In this document: one piece after another, positions 45,431-55,042 of the stretch
Layout: each line of letters starts with the position of its first letter
Position numbering within the stretch: position 1 is the first letter of the stretch
Source of the DNA: a virus
IMG/VR virus record: IMGVR_UViG_3300043567_000498
Coordinates: 19,934-83,933 of that record
DNA: 64,000 nt
Direction: 5' to 3' (one strand)
The notes under the pieces: model-generated
Told to the model about the DNA's origin: nothing
Database searches by the model: none
What the model saw: only the letters and a program-made list of their open reading frames with translations
Translations under genes and position numbers: made by a program

Positions 45431-46233
45431 ACCATTTCTTGAAATAAACAAAGATGATTCTTACCATTAACCCTATTAAACTTAGTAAAAAGATTCTCTT
45501 TTATTTTACAGAGATATCCAATTGCTATTTGTTCATTATTTACATTTTTATTCTCAATCATATAATTCAAAATATTATCAATTTCATTGCCGATATTTTC
45601 AACGGCAGTTTTATTTCCACCAAACATACTTCCACAGATAAAAGAACGATTATCCCAAAAATAACTTTCGGATAATGTTTGAGGATTTACAAGGTCAGGA
45701 TAACATTCAGTATTATACTGGATTAAGAAGGTATTGTCAATTTGTTCCAGTGCTTGAAGAGCATCTTCACTGGGATAATCATTTTCAAGATTACAATCAT
45801 ATAAAAATCGACTGGCACCTGCATCTAACCAAAAGAAAAATTTAGAGTTAAAAGGATTAATCTCAGATGCTTTTTTCAACCACTTAAATTTAGAATATTG
45901 AATGACAGGATACATTGAATAATTACACTCAACTCTATTTGTGTCTGCCATATTTTCTTTATAAAATTCAGAATCGATAACTTCCTGAATTGAATCTTTC
46001 AGATGAAAATATGGTATTTGTTCTAGTGGTTCAGTAATAATTTCAGTTGGCAAATCTTGTCTGACTTCTTTGATCGTTTCAACCAGAGACTCTTCTGTGA
46101 AGATAATAAAAGGACATTTTATTTGCAGTGTCTTTGAAAACCATTCAAGATAATCTTCCCAACTTCTATTATCATCTCTTTGTAGTTCTTGAACATTATA
46201 AAGAGATGTAATAATTACAAAATCAGTTTTCAT
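45427..46233 (-). CDS. HtrL/YibB-family protein (putative glycosyltransferase)
   Basis: A 268-residue protein with YibB-family features: DFVIITSLYNVQELQRDDNR, SWEDYLEWFSKTL, PFIIFTEESL, IPYFHLKDSIQEV and FFFWLDAGASRFL, the last probably the metal/nucleotide site. YibB/WlaTC proteins occur in LPS and capsule clusters and are considered GT-A-like transferases. ATG 46233 overlaps the methyltransferase upstream by 11 bases. Donor and acceptor unknown. Confidence 0.7.
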   Translation of the reverse strand: MKTDFVIITSLYNVQELQRDDNRSWEDYLEWFSKTLQIKCPFIIFTEESLVETIKEVRQDLPTEIITEPLEQIPYFHLKDSIQEVIDSEFYKENMADTNRVECNYSMYPVIQYSKFKWLKKASEINPFNSKFFFWLDAGASRFLYDCNLENDYPSEDALQALEQIDNTFLIQYNTECYPDLVNPQTLSESYFWDNRSFICGSMFGGNKTAVENIGNEIDNILNYMIENKNVNNEQIAIGYLCKIKENLFTKFNRVNGKNHLCLFQEMV

Positions 46234-46795
46234 TTTTATAAAGATAGACGATATCATCATACTTATTTTTATTTACCCTCAAATCAACAATTTCAAAAGT
46301 ATCAAGATATTCAGAGACTTTCCATCCTGGATTATCATCAACATCTTCAATAATATAATAACCACCTGGCTTAAGTTTTGATTTAAGAATGTTCCAAGTT
46401 TTTAATGTAAGACCTGGATCATGAGAAGCATCATCAATAATTAAATCAAATTGTGGACAGTTTTCAAATAAACTTGGATCATCTTGCGATCCCTCAGGTA
46501 AGAAAATAAATCGTTCCCTCTCTTCTTCTGTAAGTTGGAGATTCGAATATTCTTTATCAAATCCATAAATTTTAGTTGTATCCGAAAAAATGTCTCTCCA
46601 CATTCTCAAACTATATCCAGAAGATACTCCCACCTCCAAGATACAAAGATCTTTATTATCTTTGACTTTTTCAAATACTTCCGGATAAAAAAGTTCGTAA
46701 GAATGATCTGATCCTTTATCACTACAACCAGTCCAAGGGGTAGAACTGTAATGTTGGATGATTTCTTTTGCTTTTTGTTTGAATGATTTTGCCAT
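46223..46795 (-). CDS. Class I SAM-dependent methyltransferase
   Basis: A 190-residue enzyme: ILEVGVSSGYSLRMWRDI is motif I, IYGFDKEYSN motif II, FDLIIDDASHDPGLTL the post-I acidic loop, and LKPGGYYIIEDVDD motif III. It closely parallels the C-terminal half of the protein at 49752, including a QDDP segment after motif II, so one likely arose from the other or both share a recent source. It resembles macrocin-O-methyltransferase-type sugar methylases. Likely modifies a sugar of the glycan. Confidence 0.75.
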   Translation of the reverse strand: MAKSFKQKAKEIIQHYSSTPWTGCSDKGSDHSYELFYPEVFEKVKDNKDLCILEVGVSSGYSLRMWRDIFSDTTKIYGFDKEYSNLQLTEEERERFIFLPEGSQDDPSLFENCPQFDLIIDDASHDPGLTLKTWNILKSKLKPGGYYIIEDVDDNPGWKVSEYLDTFEIVDLRVNKNKYDDIVYLYKNEN

Positions 46796-46796
46796 T

Positions 46797-47675
46797 TTAT
46801 TTCATATTTTTAAAATGTTCAAAGTTAACATGCTCAACCCAATTTGGCCACATATTAACTTGTAAAGGTTTGCAAGATTCGTAGTCAAAATTATGAATAT
46901 AAAATTTGGAATCAATTTTATATTTCTCATACCAATCTGTTGCTTGTTTATATATGATCGCTCCAAAGTCACCCAATCCGATTTTTAAATTTTTCCTAGA
47001 GCAAACTTCTATACAATAGTCTCTTACATGAATTACGCCATTTTCATAAACACTTGGAATAAATTCATACCATCCAGATAAAAACTTTTCCATAGATTCT
47101 GGTTTTCCCAAGAAAAACCAATCGCAAGGATTATTAGGAAACTCTCCAGCATACAAATGACCACCATTCATTGAACTTTGAAAATATATTGTATTTGACT
47201 CTAGAGTAACCTGGGATAATATATCTTTAATTGGTTTAGTTAAAATAACATCTGGTCTAGATTTAATAACGACATCAATATCATTATATTTTTTAGTTTG
47301 TAAAAATGCTTGATAGTTGGAATAAGTTTGACTTAGAAGACCATATAAAACTATTGGAGTAATGATTTTATAATGCTCTATACTTTCACCCTTCCAAACA
47401 TCAAAATTAAATTTTTTAAAGAATGTAATATCAAAATCTTTATACTTTTCAACGCTACAATCAGTTACCTTATATCTTTCTATAAATTGTTTATCTAAAT
47501 TTTCATCACCAAACCGATCAGTAAACCATAACTTATAAACTTTTTCATGATAAGATTTATCCCACCAAAGATGAGAGCAAACCTTATCATTTTCATCTAT
47601 CTGATAATTGGAAAAATAACTAATATTTTCATCATAAAAAATAGGTTGTCCAGAAAATAAAAAAGCGCAATTCAT
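46797..47675 (-). CDS. Glycosyltransferase-like protein, SGQP family
   Basis: A 292-residue protein starting CAFLFSGQPIFYDEN. IDVVIKSRPDVILTKPI near residue 145 is the D-x-D-type segment of a GT-A-like domain. The SGQP start and the SRPDV/LRYDV middle are shared with the protein at 52258, so both belong to one family common in cyanophage and giant-virus glycan clusters. Start overlaps the upstream methyltransferase by 4 bases. Specificity unknown. Confidence 0.6.
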   Translation of the reverse strand: MNCAFLFSGQPIFYDENISYFSNYQIDENDKVCSHLWWDKSYHEKVYKLWFTDRFGDENLDKQFIERYKVTDCSVEKYKDFDITFFKKFNFDVWKGESIEHYKIITPIVLYGLLSQTYSNYQAFLQTKKYNDIDVVIKSRPDVILTKPIKDILSQVTLESNTIYFQSSMNGGHLYAGEFPNNPCDWFFLGKPESMEKFLSGWYEFIPSVYENGVIHVRDYCIEVCSRKNLKIGLGDFGAIIYKQATDWYEKYKIDSKFYIHNFDYESCKPLQVNMWPNWVEHVNFEHFKNMK

Positions 47676-48337
47676 TTTTCAAAAATAAAATTTGCAACTT
47701 GTAGAGTATATTTCCCACAATGAATTGTAAAAGGATCTGGTTCAGAATAATCACAAGAACCTATCAAAGTTAAACCCGATGATTCAATCAGTTTAACAAC
47801 TAATTCCGGTTTAATAAACTCACCAAATTTATTTTCAACATCAACATCAGAAACAATAATAAATTTACCGCCAGGTTTGAGGACTCTATAAACTTGTTCT
47901 GCAATATCTTTCCATCCCTGATTATTAATTTTATTAGTATGAGATCCATTAAAATGTGTTACAGCGCAAGAATCTATAAAATAATCTACTGAATTATTTT
48001 CCATATCCTTAACTTCAGCAAGAGCATCATTCAAAACCATCCGAACTAAACTTCCGGAAAATGAATGACTAACATCGCTAATATCAATTCCGGTTACATC
48101 ATGACCCAATGAAGAGATGATATGAGGTAGGGGAGAACTAGAACATCCAAGATCTACGATAGTTTTTCCAGTTTGATCTAGTTTTTCAAAATAATCTGCG
48201 ATTAAACACCACTTCATCAGAGCATCATCATTTTCCCAAGTAACATGGGGAAATTTTTGAAGATACCCATACTCTTTAACTTTACTTCTACAAAACTCTA
48301 AATCAATTGCATTCAATAATTTACTATTAAAATTCAT
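47672..48337 (-). CDS. Class I SAM-dependent methyltransferase (Methyltransf_11-like)
   Basis: A 221-residue enzyme with IVDLGCSSSPLPHIISSLG (motif I), VTGIDISDVS (motif II), VDYFIDSCAVTHF and VLKPGGKFIIVSD (motif III). ATG 48337 follows the upstream stop by one base; an upstream start would lie inside the neighbour. Substrate unknown; by position it modifies a sugar or a sugar-nucleotide intermediate. It overlaps the downstream SGQP protein by 4 bases. Confidence 0.73.
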   Translation of the reverse strand: MNFNSKLLNAIDLEFCRSKVKEYGYLQKFPHVTWENDDALMKWCLIADYFEKLDQTGKTIVDLGCSSSPLPHIISSLGHDVTGIDISDVSHSFSGSLVRMVLNDALAEVKDMENNSVDYFIDSCAVTHFNGSHTNKINNQGWKDIAEQVYRVLKPGGKFIIVSDVDVENKFGEFIKPELVVKLIESSGLTLIGSCDYSEPDPFTIHCGKYTLQVANFIFEK

Positions 48338-48338
48338 T

Positions 48339-49022
48339 TCAAACAACCTCTTTCCACTGTGCTGAGTTTTCAATAACCTCCATATCAGTAATCAATCCAA
48401 CTCCAACAATATCTTCGTGATACTCTGAGGTAACATCAGTATATGTTGGGACATATAATTTAGCCCTATTCAATGCTCCCATAACTTCGGATGGTCCACA
48501 AATTTTTCCACCACAAACATCATACTTAGCATGTGAAACATATGGGTTTTGGAAGTCGTCAATAAAAATTGTATAATTTTTAAGATTAGTAGTTACAAAA
48601 TTGACTTCATCAAACAAGGGCCAGGAATACATATGCTGTCCTTTTTCCATCCACTCCCCATGTGCATCGAACCAAAAAACGGTTTTCTTATCTTTTAGAT
48701 CTGGTTCTTTGGCAAAGACATAATGAAGAATTTCTGGTGATGGCATTTTTTGCATATCAACATTCTTAAAATCCTTTAAGATATCATAAGACACCGAATA
48801 TCTGTAGTCATCAATCTCACAGGTATATACCTTTTTGTCCGAAAAATTATCAGCAATAAAATAGGAACTTTCAGCATAAGCAGTTCCGGTTTCAATAAAA
48901 ATATCCGAATCTTTCATACACTCATAAACAGTATCAATAATGTAAGTGTCTCCATGAAAGGGATTACCATGCTCCCAACCTGCTGGATCTTTACTAAAGT
49001 TGGCTATTTTGTATTTTGCCAT
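48339..49022 (-). CDS. Putative SAM-dependent methyltransferase (Rossmann fold)
   Basis: A 227-residue protein. IFIETGTAYAESSYFIADNF fits a SAM-binding motif I (E-T-G-T), VYTCEIDDYRYSVS motif II, TVFWFDAHGEWMEK an acidic metal or substrate loop, and TIFIDDFQNPYV motif III. It differs from the other methyltransferases here and is closer to the TylF/Methyltransf_24 style found in polysaccharide clusters. It overlaps the gene upstream by 19 bases. Function beyond fold is unknown. Confidence 0.6.
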   Translation of the reverse strand: MAKYKIANFSKDPAGWEHGNPFHGDTYIIDTVYECMKDSDIFIETGTAYAESSYFIADNFSDKKVYTCEIDDYRYSVSYDILKDFKNVDMQKMPSPEILHYVFAKEPDLKDKKTVFWFDAHGEWMEKGQHMYSWPLFDEVNFVTTNLKNYTIFIDDFQNPYVSHAKYDVCGGKICGPSEVMGALNRAKLYVPTYTDVTSEYHEDIVGVGLITDMEVIENSAQWKEVV

Positions 49023-49750
49023 TTTCCTCCGTAATTAGTTGAATAAAGTTCTCTATGTTGATGCAATAATGGATGACCAGAGTTTTTCCAATTTGGATTT
49101 CTGATACACTCAGTTTGGTCTGGATTATCGGTATAAGTATACCCAAATAAAGAAAAAAGAAAAGCAAGTAAGTAATCATAACAAATCATTCTTGGATCCA
49201 ATTCCAAACCACCAGAAAGTTTATCAAGATCATTCATCAACTTATCATACATCCCATAAAATGAAGATGTTTTCATGACACCGCCAGCGGGGCCCCAAGT
49301 TCCATTATTTTTACCTCCATTCATTATAACATATTTCTGAATGATTTTGGGCATTACATTCGCCGTTGGTCCGACAAGATCAGCATCAAATGGATGCAAC
49401 TCTCCTCGTACCAAAACATCTGGTTCCATTAAAACCATATATTCGGTTTTACAAAAGTCACATCCATTTTTTAGTCTTCTCAAAAACTCAAGTGAGATTC
49501 CCATAAAAAGGTCAATATCTCCAGAGTTTTCTCTAATATATTGATCTACATCTCTAGCAATACCAACTACCTCCGTAGTTTCTTTTATAGTCTCAATATT
49601 TCCAAAATTTTCTTTTAGATAAGAAAAATCTAAACCATTATCAGAAACAAGATAAATTGGATTTTCTGGGTAAAATTGTCTAAATTTTTCCAAAGAATAC
49701 TCAATCGCCGCCTGCTCTTTGTAGCAGATATAAAATACACCTAAGTCCAT
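49004..49750 (-). CDS. GT-A glycosyltransferase-like protein
   Basis: A 248-residue protein with GVFYICYKEQAAIEYSLEKF at the N-terminus, PIYLVSDNG, EYMVLMEPDVLVRGEL (D-x-D-like E-P-D near residue 107) and a conserved-looking GGVMKTSSFYGMYDKL acceptor region. No membrane helix. It sits 1 base after the fused transferase-methyltransferase gene and overlaps the next gene by 19 bases. Sugar and acceptor are unknown. Confidence 0.6.
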   Translation of the reverse strand: MDLGVFYICYKEQAAIEYSLEKFRQFYPENPIYLVSDNGLDFSYLKENFGNIETIKETTEVVGIARDVDQYIRENSGDIDLFMGISLEFLRRLKNGCDFCKTEYMVLMEPDVLVRGELHPFDADLVGPTANVMPKIIQKYVIMNGGKNNGTWGPAGGVMKTSSFYGMYDKLMNDLDKLSGGLELDPRMICYDYLLAFLFSLFGYTYTDNPDQTECIRNPNWKNSGHPLLHQHRELYSTNYGGKWQNTK

Positions 49751-49751
49751 A

Positions 49752-51257
49752 CTATTTAATTACTAAAAGAATGTTATTATCAATGTTATTTTTTTCATGA
49801 GGTAACTTCATAAGTTTTACATAGTTTAGAGAATAATCATTCTGCAGTTGATTAATAATATTTTCAAAAGCATAATAAGTTGGAAATGTTAGATCCTCAA
49901 TAATAAATATACCTCCTTCTTTAAGTTTATGGATGGATTCTCTAAAGAAATTTAAATTAGAACTAAATTCATGTTTACCGTCGTCCATAATAATATCAAA
50001 CTTCACACCAACTAAAGAAGAATTCGTCCACATATTTTGTATGGAATGTGGATCATCTTGATCGCAATGAAAACATTGCACATCATTTATATTTTCTACA
50101 TGAGAAAAAAATTCATCATTTACGTCTCCAAAATATATTTTAGATTTTGGAAAATATTCTCTCCAACTTTTAGCAGAATCTCCATGATAAATTCCAACTT
50201 CAAAAATATTGAGATTTTCATTTCTCAAATGATTAAAAAGATAATCATATAAAGATGAATAATTGTGCCACCCAGGATCGGAGTCTTTTCCTAATAATCC
50301 CTTCCAACACCCATACTTATAGAATATTTCACATAAGTCAGTTTTTTGATTTAGTTTATCAAGATTTAAAAATGAAAGTATTTCATCTTCTTTAATTTCA
50401 AGTAAGTCGTTTTCCATATAATTTAATAATTCCGTATTTTTTAATTCGCTAATACCAGTAAAATGGTAGTTATCATTATTTACACCACTCCAAAGAAATG
50501 GTCTATTTTCGTATCTTAACACCCGATATAAGAAAGAAAATCTTGGAAAAGTTCTAGGTAATTTTCCATCTAGTATATATCGGTACACCAAACAATTCAA
50601 AACATCTTGATCGCCACAAGACCATTGAAATTCTGGGTCTGGATTATGATTGGGACTCTTTGCAATTAAATCTTTATTCTTACATAAGTCAAGATACTCA
50701 GAAATAAATTTTCTTCCAAAATTATTATTTCTTACTAGGACTCTTGCAGCATTGATGAGATGTGAATTTTTCACTACTCGTTTTTCATCTTCACTGAAGA
50801 AATAATCTAATGTATATTCTTTAACAGATGACTTTACATAACAACCTTCCCTTTCCATCTGAAACCAAACATCACTTGAGTTCTCACTCAACATAGTTTC
50901 AGAAATGGATGTAATGTTCTCCCAATCAGTTTGCCAATACTGTTCGTTCTTAACAAAATTACCGTCGTGGTATAAAAGTAAAGAACCTTCTGGTATATTT
51001 TTTAGCGTATAATCAATCAAAAATGGTTTAAAGTCAAAATAACCAAAATTGTGAACATGAGTATTTTGATCTAAAGGTTCATCATAACAATTACAAATGT
51101 CTTCACTATTAGGAAGAAGTTTTAAAGTTCGTTTTGTATGAACAAAAATATCTTCAAAAAATGGCGCTAAACGTTCTTTAATTTGGTTAGATGTTTCTAA
51201 CAAAGAAAATCCCTCATCATATGGTGGACCTTCGGAGCAAAAAGATAATAGATACAT
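49752..51257 (-). CDS. Fused glycosyltransferase-like / SAM methyltransferase protein
   Basis: A 501-residue two-domain protein. Residues about 1-300 resemble a nucleotide-sugar-type GT-A region (FLIDYTLKNIPEGSLLLYHD, then WFQMEREG and a WSCGDQDVLNCLV segment typical of stealth/galactosyltransferase-like acceptor sites). Residues about 325-501 are a class I methyltransferase (IFEVGIYHGDSAKSWREYF, IYFGDVNDEF, FDIIMDDGKHEFSSNL, LKEGGIFIIEDL). The methyltransferase half parallels the separate gene at 46223. Fusion suggests a sugar is added and then O-methylated, perhaps to cap a chain (inference). ATG 51257 is used rather than a TTG three codons upstream. Confidence 0.65.
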   Translation of the reverse strand: MYLLSFCSEGPPYDEGFSLLETSNQIKERLAPFFEDIFVHTKRTLKLLPNSEDICNCYDEPLDQNTHVHNFGYFDFKPFLIDYTLKNIPEGSLLLYHDGNFVKNEQYWQTDWENITSISETMLSENSSDVWFQMEREGCYVKSSVKEYTLDYFFSEDEKRVVKNSHLINAARVLVRNNNFGRKFISEYLDLCKNKDLIAKSPNHNPDPEFQWSCGDQDVLNCLVYRYILDGKLPRTFPRFSFLYRVLRYENRPFLWSGVNNDNYHFTGISELKNTELLNYMENDLLEIKEDEILSFLNLDKLNQKTDLCEIFYKYGCWKGLLGKDSDPGWHNYSSLYDYLFNHLRNENLNIFEVGIYHGDSAKSWREYFPKSKIYFGDVNDEFFSHVENINDVQCFHCDQDDPHSIQNMWTNSSLVGVKFDIIMDDGKHEFSSNLNFFRESIHKLKEGGIFIIEDLTFPTYYAFENIINQLQNDYSLNYVKLMKLPHEKNNIDNNILLVIK

Positions 51258-51262
51258 AATAA

Positions 51263-52261
51263 TCAATAATTAACTACTTCAATAAGTTCTTTAACTCTGT
51301 TTATATAAGTATGATTTTCTTTAACAAAAAGCATTTGAGATTTAATTAAGTCATAGTTCTCTTTTTCTTTTTGAGCATCAAAGAATAATTGATATGTATC
51401 CTCATTATAAATGATATTACCATCAAAAAATTCATATACTGGTTTTGAATTAGTAATTCCCAGTTGACCATAACTAATGTTTTTGAAATTCCTACAAGGA
51501 ATATAACCCCACTCTTTAAATGCTTTGTGTCTTACATCGGGCGCAAGATAAGATTTTTGAATTATTTTCCTCTGTTCTTCAAAAGATTGAGGACTAATCC
51601 AAGGGCAGTTATACTTAAATTCAAGACCTTTCTCTTCACAAGCCCGAATAAAAGGATTTAAATAAACTAAATTATCATACTCAGGTGGTGCAGTTTTACA
51701 ATCTTTTGGACCACCTTGACCACCACCAATTGTTCCGGCAAAGAATACATAATTTTCTTTGGGAATATACATATCTTCTAAATTTATTTCATCGGGCAAT
51801 AGGTCAGTTGCCCAGGTTGTATAAAAATAATCATACTCCGAACCTTTCTCAAAATAACAACCAGCACCAATCTTTGTTGCTTTACTGCGGTCTAAAGAAT
51901 AGTTGTAATTTTTATCAACCCATTTATCAGCATTATATCTAACATCAATCAATCGTCCAACCTTACCAAGATAAGCGCCTGCTCCAGGATTACCTTCTAC
52001 ACGATTATCTTTGTTTCCAATATAATGAACTGCATAAGTTGAATTACTGAATAGAGGAATATTTGGGTTTCCAATAACTGCCCACTGTTCAGTAAAAATT
52101 AAAGCATCATTAAACAGTTGAGGATCAAAATTATCTGAACCATCAATCCAATAAGTTTCATATCCAAGTGCCTTAAAAGCATTATAATATCCGGAATGAA
52201 TATATGAATGTGTATGAGAATATAATTTATACCCCCACACAATAACTCTTTTATGTTTCAA
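51263..52261 (-). CDS. GT-B glycosyltransferase-like protein
   Basis: A 332-residue protein that appears to start at TTG overlapping the upstream stop (TTGA). VIVWGYKLYSHTHSYIHSGY opens a Rossmann-like domain, with GYETYWIDGSD. The C-terminal half has NYVFFAGTIGGGQGG, KSYLAPDVRHKAFKEWGYIP and FKNISYGQLGITNSKPVYEF, the pattern of a GT-B donor domain. Not assignable to a CAZy family by eye. Specificity unknown. Confidence 0.55.
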   Translation of the reverse strand: MKHKRVIVWGYKLYSHTHSYIHSGYYNAFKALGYETYWIDGSDNFDPQLFNDALIFTEQWAVIGNPNIPLFSNSTYAVHYIGNKDNRVEGNPGAGAYLGKVGRLIDVRYNADKWVDKNYNYSLDRSKATKIGAGCYFEKGSEYDYFYTTWATDLLPDEINLEDMYIPKENYVFFAGTIGGGQGGPKDCKTAPPEYDNLVYLNPFIRACEEKGLEFKYNCPWISPQSFEEQRKIIQKSYLAPDVRHKAFKEWGYIPCRNFKNISYGQLGITNSKPVYEFFDGNIIYNEDTYQLFFDAQKEKENYDLIKSQMLFVKENHTYINRVKELIEVVNY

Positions 52262-53001
52262 AATGATACCCCCAAATCTAATGACTTTGTTTTAATTTGA
52301 TTATTTTTTAAATGATTTCTAAGTAATAATTCAACACACCAAATATTTTCTTCAGACATTACTTGATGATAAACTGGTTCAAAATGATAATATAGACTAC
52401 TCCAAACATTCATAATTTTAGGAGATCCCATTCCAAACCAATCACTAATCATACCTGAAGGTTGATTTAAATCTTGATAATATAAGATATCTGATTCAAA
52501 TTTTGAATTTAAAAAATCTATCTTAACAGAAGGGCTTACATCATATCTTAAAGTAATTACAAAATCATACTTTACATTATTTTCAATAGAATAATTTTCC
52601 CTAAGAAAATTGACCACCATTTTACTATAGCATTGACTATGGCATCTATCAATAGTATACTTTTCAAAAAATTCTATTCCATTTGGATCATCCAACCCAT
52701 AATCAAAACATTTTTTAATGTTTTCTTCTGTTACTTTAATATTTGAATTTTCCCAATGTTTTGGTTTTTCAAAGTAAAAAGATTTTGGAGCATAGATATC
52801 TAAAAGTTTTTTATCCATATCAATGTCACAAGATCTACCCCAATGCCCTGGAGTTCTTTTGCCATAATCTAGATTATTAGGATCATACCAACAATGTAGA
52901 AAAACGTCTACATCATTACCATCTATGAGAGTTTGTTTAATTCTTTGAGAAGTTTGTATGGCATTACGTGGTTGACCAGACAAACATAATGCAATTTTCA
53001 T
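52258..53001 (-). CDS. Glycosyltransferase-like protein, SGQPR family
   Basis: A 247-residue paralogue-like relative of the protein at 46797. IALCLSGQPRNAIQTSQRIK starts the fold, DVFLHCWYDPNN and DFVITLRYDVSPSVKI supply the acidic site, and SDWFGMGSPKIMNVWSSLY is a conserved-looking acceptor region. It overlaps both neighbours by 4 bases. This family is common in cyanophage sugar clusters but its reaction is not defined. Confidence 0.62.
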   Translation of the reverse strand: MKIALCLSGQPRNAIQTSQRIKQTLIDGNDVDVFLHCWYDPNNLDYGKRTPGHWGRSCDIDMDKKLLDIYAPKSFYFEKPKHWENSNIKVTEENIKKCFDYGLDDPNGIEFFEKYTIDRCHSQCYSKMVVNFLRENYSIENNVKYDFVITLRYDVSPSVKIDFLNSKFESDILYYQDLNQPSGMISDWFGMGSPKIMNVWSSLYYHFEPVYHQVMSEENIWCVELLLRNHLKNNQIKTKSLDLGVSF

Positions 53002-53987
53002 AAGGAAATTTCTTTTACCACTTTTTTAATTAAAAATTCAATATTTGTATTAGGTTCCCATCCCAAAATTTGTTTTGCTTTTTGATAAGTTCCCTTAGAA
53101 TATTTATTGGTTTCTTTTGCAACAATTTGCTTATCGAGTGAATAAAACCCATCGAATAGTTCTGGATAATTATCCCAAAGTTTTGATGCTTCTCTATAAA
53201 TTGGTTTAATATTTGTGTTAAACACTTCACAGATATAACTTGCGATTTGATTTACAGAAACAAGTGTCCCCGTACAAACATTAAAGGTATCATCTGGTTT
53301 TTTCTCTAAACATAAATCAATCAATTTGACAACATCATCAACATGAATATAATCTCTACTCTGTTCACCATTAGAATGTAGTATTGGAGAATTATTATTC
53401 ATAATTTCCCTAACAATATAGTTAATCAAAGGTGGGTGTTTTCTATGAATATCTTGTCTTGGACCAAATACATTAAAAAATCTGAGTGTAGTAACTGGCA
53501 TACCATAATTTAATCGGTATGATTCGCAAACTTCCTCAGACATTTTTTTAGATAAAGAATACCAAAGTCTTGGATTTACTTTTAAATCTTCAGTAAAAAC
53601 TTTTTCTTTATTATTCTCGTAAACTGCACTTGTACTTGCAAAAATTACATGGGGAACATTCCATTTCCTAGCACATTCAAGAATATTCATTGTTCCAGAA
53701 ACATTTACATTAATAGTTTCAACTGCATTAGTTTCACAATCAGGAAGTGCGGTAATAGCGGCAAGATGAATAATACAATCATAATCATCTTTGATTAATT
53801 CATTTAGATTAGAATTACAAATACTAAGATTATAAAATTTTCCAAAAGTTTCACCGTTAATGGTTAAATTTTCCAAATATCCATTTCTTAAATTATCAAT
53901 AAATGTAAGTATGTGTCCTTTTTTATATAAGTAATATCCTAAAGTAGATCCTATTCCACCTGCCGCTCCTGTTAAAAGTATTTTCAT
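52998..53987 (-). CDS. NAD-dependent epimerase/dehydratase
   Basis: A 329-residue extended SDR: LLTGAAGGIGSTLGYYLY (GxxGxxG), IIHLAAITALPDCETN, FASTSAVYENN and WYSLSKKMSEEV (YxxxK), LRFFNVFGPRQDIHRKH and EQSRDYIHVDDVV. It is a second UDP-sugar 4-epimerase/dehydratase-like enzyme, only distantly similar to the one at 44534, so the two probably make different sugar nucleotides. It overlaps the nucleotidyltransferase-HAD gene by 4 bases. Confidence 0.78.
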   Translation of the reverse strand: MKILLTGAAGGIGSTLGYYLYKKGHILTFIDNLRNGYLENLTINGETFGKFYNLSICNSNLNELIKDDYDCIIHLAAITALPDCETNAVETINVNVSGTMNILECARKWNVPHVIFASTSAVYENNKEKVFTEDLKVNPRLWYSLSKKMSEEVCESYRLNYGMPVTTLRFFNVFGPRQDIHRKHPPLINYIVREIMNNNSPILHSNGEQSRDYIHVDDVVKLIDLCLEKKPDDTFNVCTGTLVSVNQIASYICEVFNTNIKPIYREASKLWDNYPELFDGFYSLDKQIVAKETNKYSKGTYQKAKQILGWEPNTNIEFLIKKVVKEISL

Positions 53988-55042
53988 TTTAAGAACTCCT
54001 TTAAATTATCACTATTTCTTGGTATATTAATTGCCTCGCAAGAAGGATATGGATTACTTTTTGCAAAATCATTGATGATCACTCTCTTACAATGAGGTAA
54101 TCCCATAACTAGTTCATCATATAAAATATTTTTTTCTTCTAATTCAGAGACCGTTATATCTTTCATATGTTTTGGTCTACTTGTTGTCAAAATTATTTTT
54201 ACTTTACCTGATGCATATAAAGAATTTAAATAATTAATATTGTCTTGAAGAGGATCGGCATTACCAATATAAGGTGGAAAATGTATAGAGGAGTTTGTTA
54301 CCAAAGTTCCATCGATATCAACAAATAAACACTTATATTGAGATTTGTACTTGTTCCAAGATTCAAGCGTTCCCCAATCTTTAAAATTAAAAGTTTTAAG
54401 ACCATAAAAAGTAGAACCAGATAACATCATCTCAAATATAATATGGCTAATATAGCACTCACCTTCCATGTCTTTTAGTTTCTCATAGGTAACACAAAAT
54501 TCTTTTGCATCAGAGAAAGCATATCCACCACTGGAAAAAGTAGAACTAATAACTTGTTTTTCTACAATATTAGTTACTATTTCATTAATATCAAGTTCAA
54601 TATAACTTTTAGTTCTAGCATTAATATCATCCATATCATTTAAATCAAAATATGCAATTTGGTTTTTTTCTTCTACCAATTCACATTCATAATATCCATC
54701 AGAATCTTTAATAAAAATGAATCCATCTAATGAATTTTTATTTAAAAAATTATAAACAGTCTCTGACTGAGATTTAGTTTGATTGGATAGTAGAATAATA
54801 TTTGATTTTTTATTTAATTGAAGTTCTTCAAGTTCTTCAGTAAAACCTTTTATAAAATTATATTTGTCTTCATGTTCTTGAAGGCAAATAAAATATATAC
54901 TTTCAAAAAAATCTAAATTTAATCCTAATATAGATTCTGTGACCATAAATCTATTAGTCATTGGATGTGTTAGCATCCATTTTGGTCTCATATTTGGGAA
55001 ACGACTAGACCTTCCCGCCATAGGAATTATTAAAGTCCGCAT
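53984..55042 (-). CDS. Fused nucleotidyltransferase and HAD phosphatase-like protein
   Basis: A 352-residue bifunctional protein. Residues 1-235: LIIPMAGRSSRFPNMRPKWM is the NTP-transferase signature (G-R-S-S-R...P-K), followed by FIFIKDSDGYYE and SSGGYAFSDAKEFC, so it should couple a sugar or alcohol phosphate to a nucleotide. Residues 240-352: CLFVDIDGTLVTN is HAD motif I, ILTTSRPKHM motif II, and VIINDFAKSNPYPSCEAINI the acidic motif IV. The first 38 bases overlap the kinase-like gene upstream. Kinase, phosphatase and nucleotidyl transfer together suggest a dedicated route to an activated unusual sugar or substituent (inference). Confidence 0.75.
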   Translation of the reverse strand: MRTLIIPMAGRSSRFPNMRPKWMLTHPMTNRFMVTESILGLNLDFFESIYFICLQEHEDKYNFIKGFTEELEELQLNKKSNIILLSNQTKSQSETVYNFLNKNSLDGFIFIKDSDGYYECELVEEKNQIAYFDLNDMDDINARTKSYIELDINEIVTNIVEKQVISSTFSSGGYAFSDAKEFCVTYEKLKDMEGECYISHIIFEMMLSGSTFYGLKTFNFKDWGTLESWNKYKSQYKCLFVDIDGTLVTNSSIHFPPYIGNADPLQDNINYLNSLYASGKVKIILTTSRPKHMKDITVSELEEKNILYDELVMGLPHCKRVIINDFAKSNPYPSCEAINIPRNSDNLKEFLK

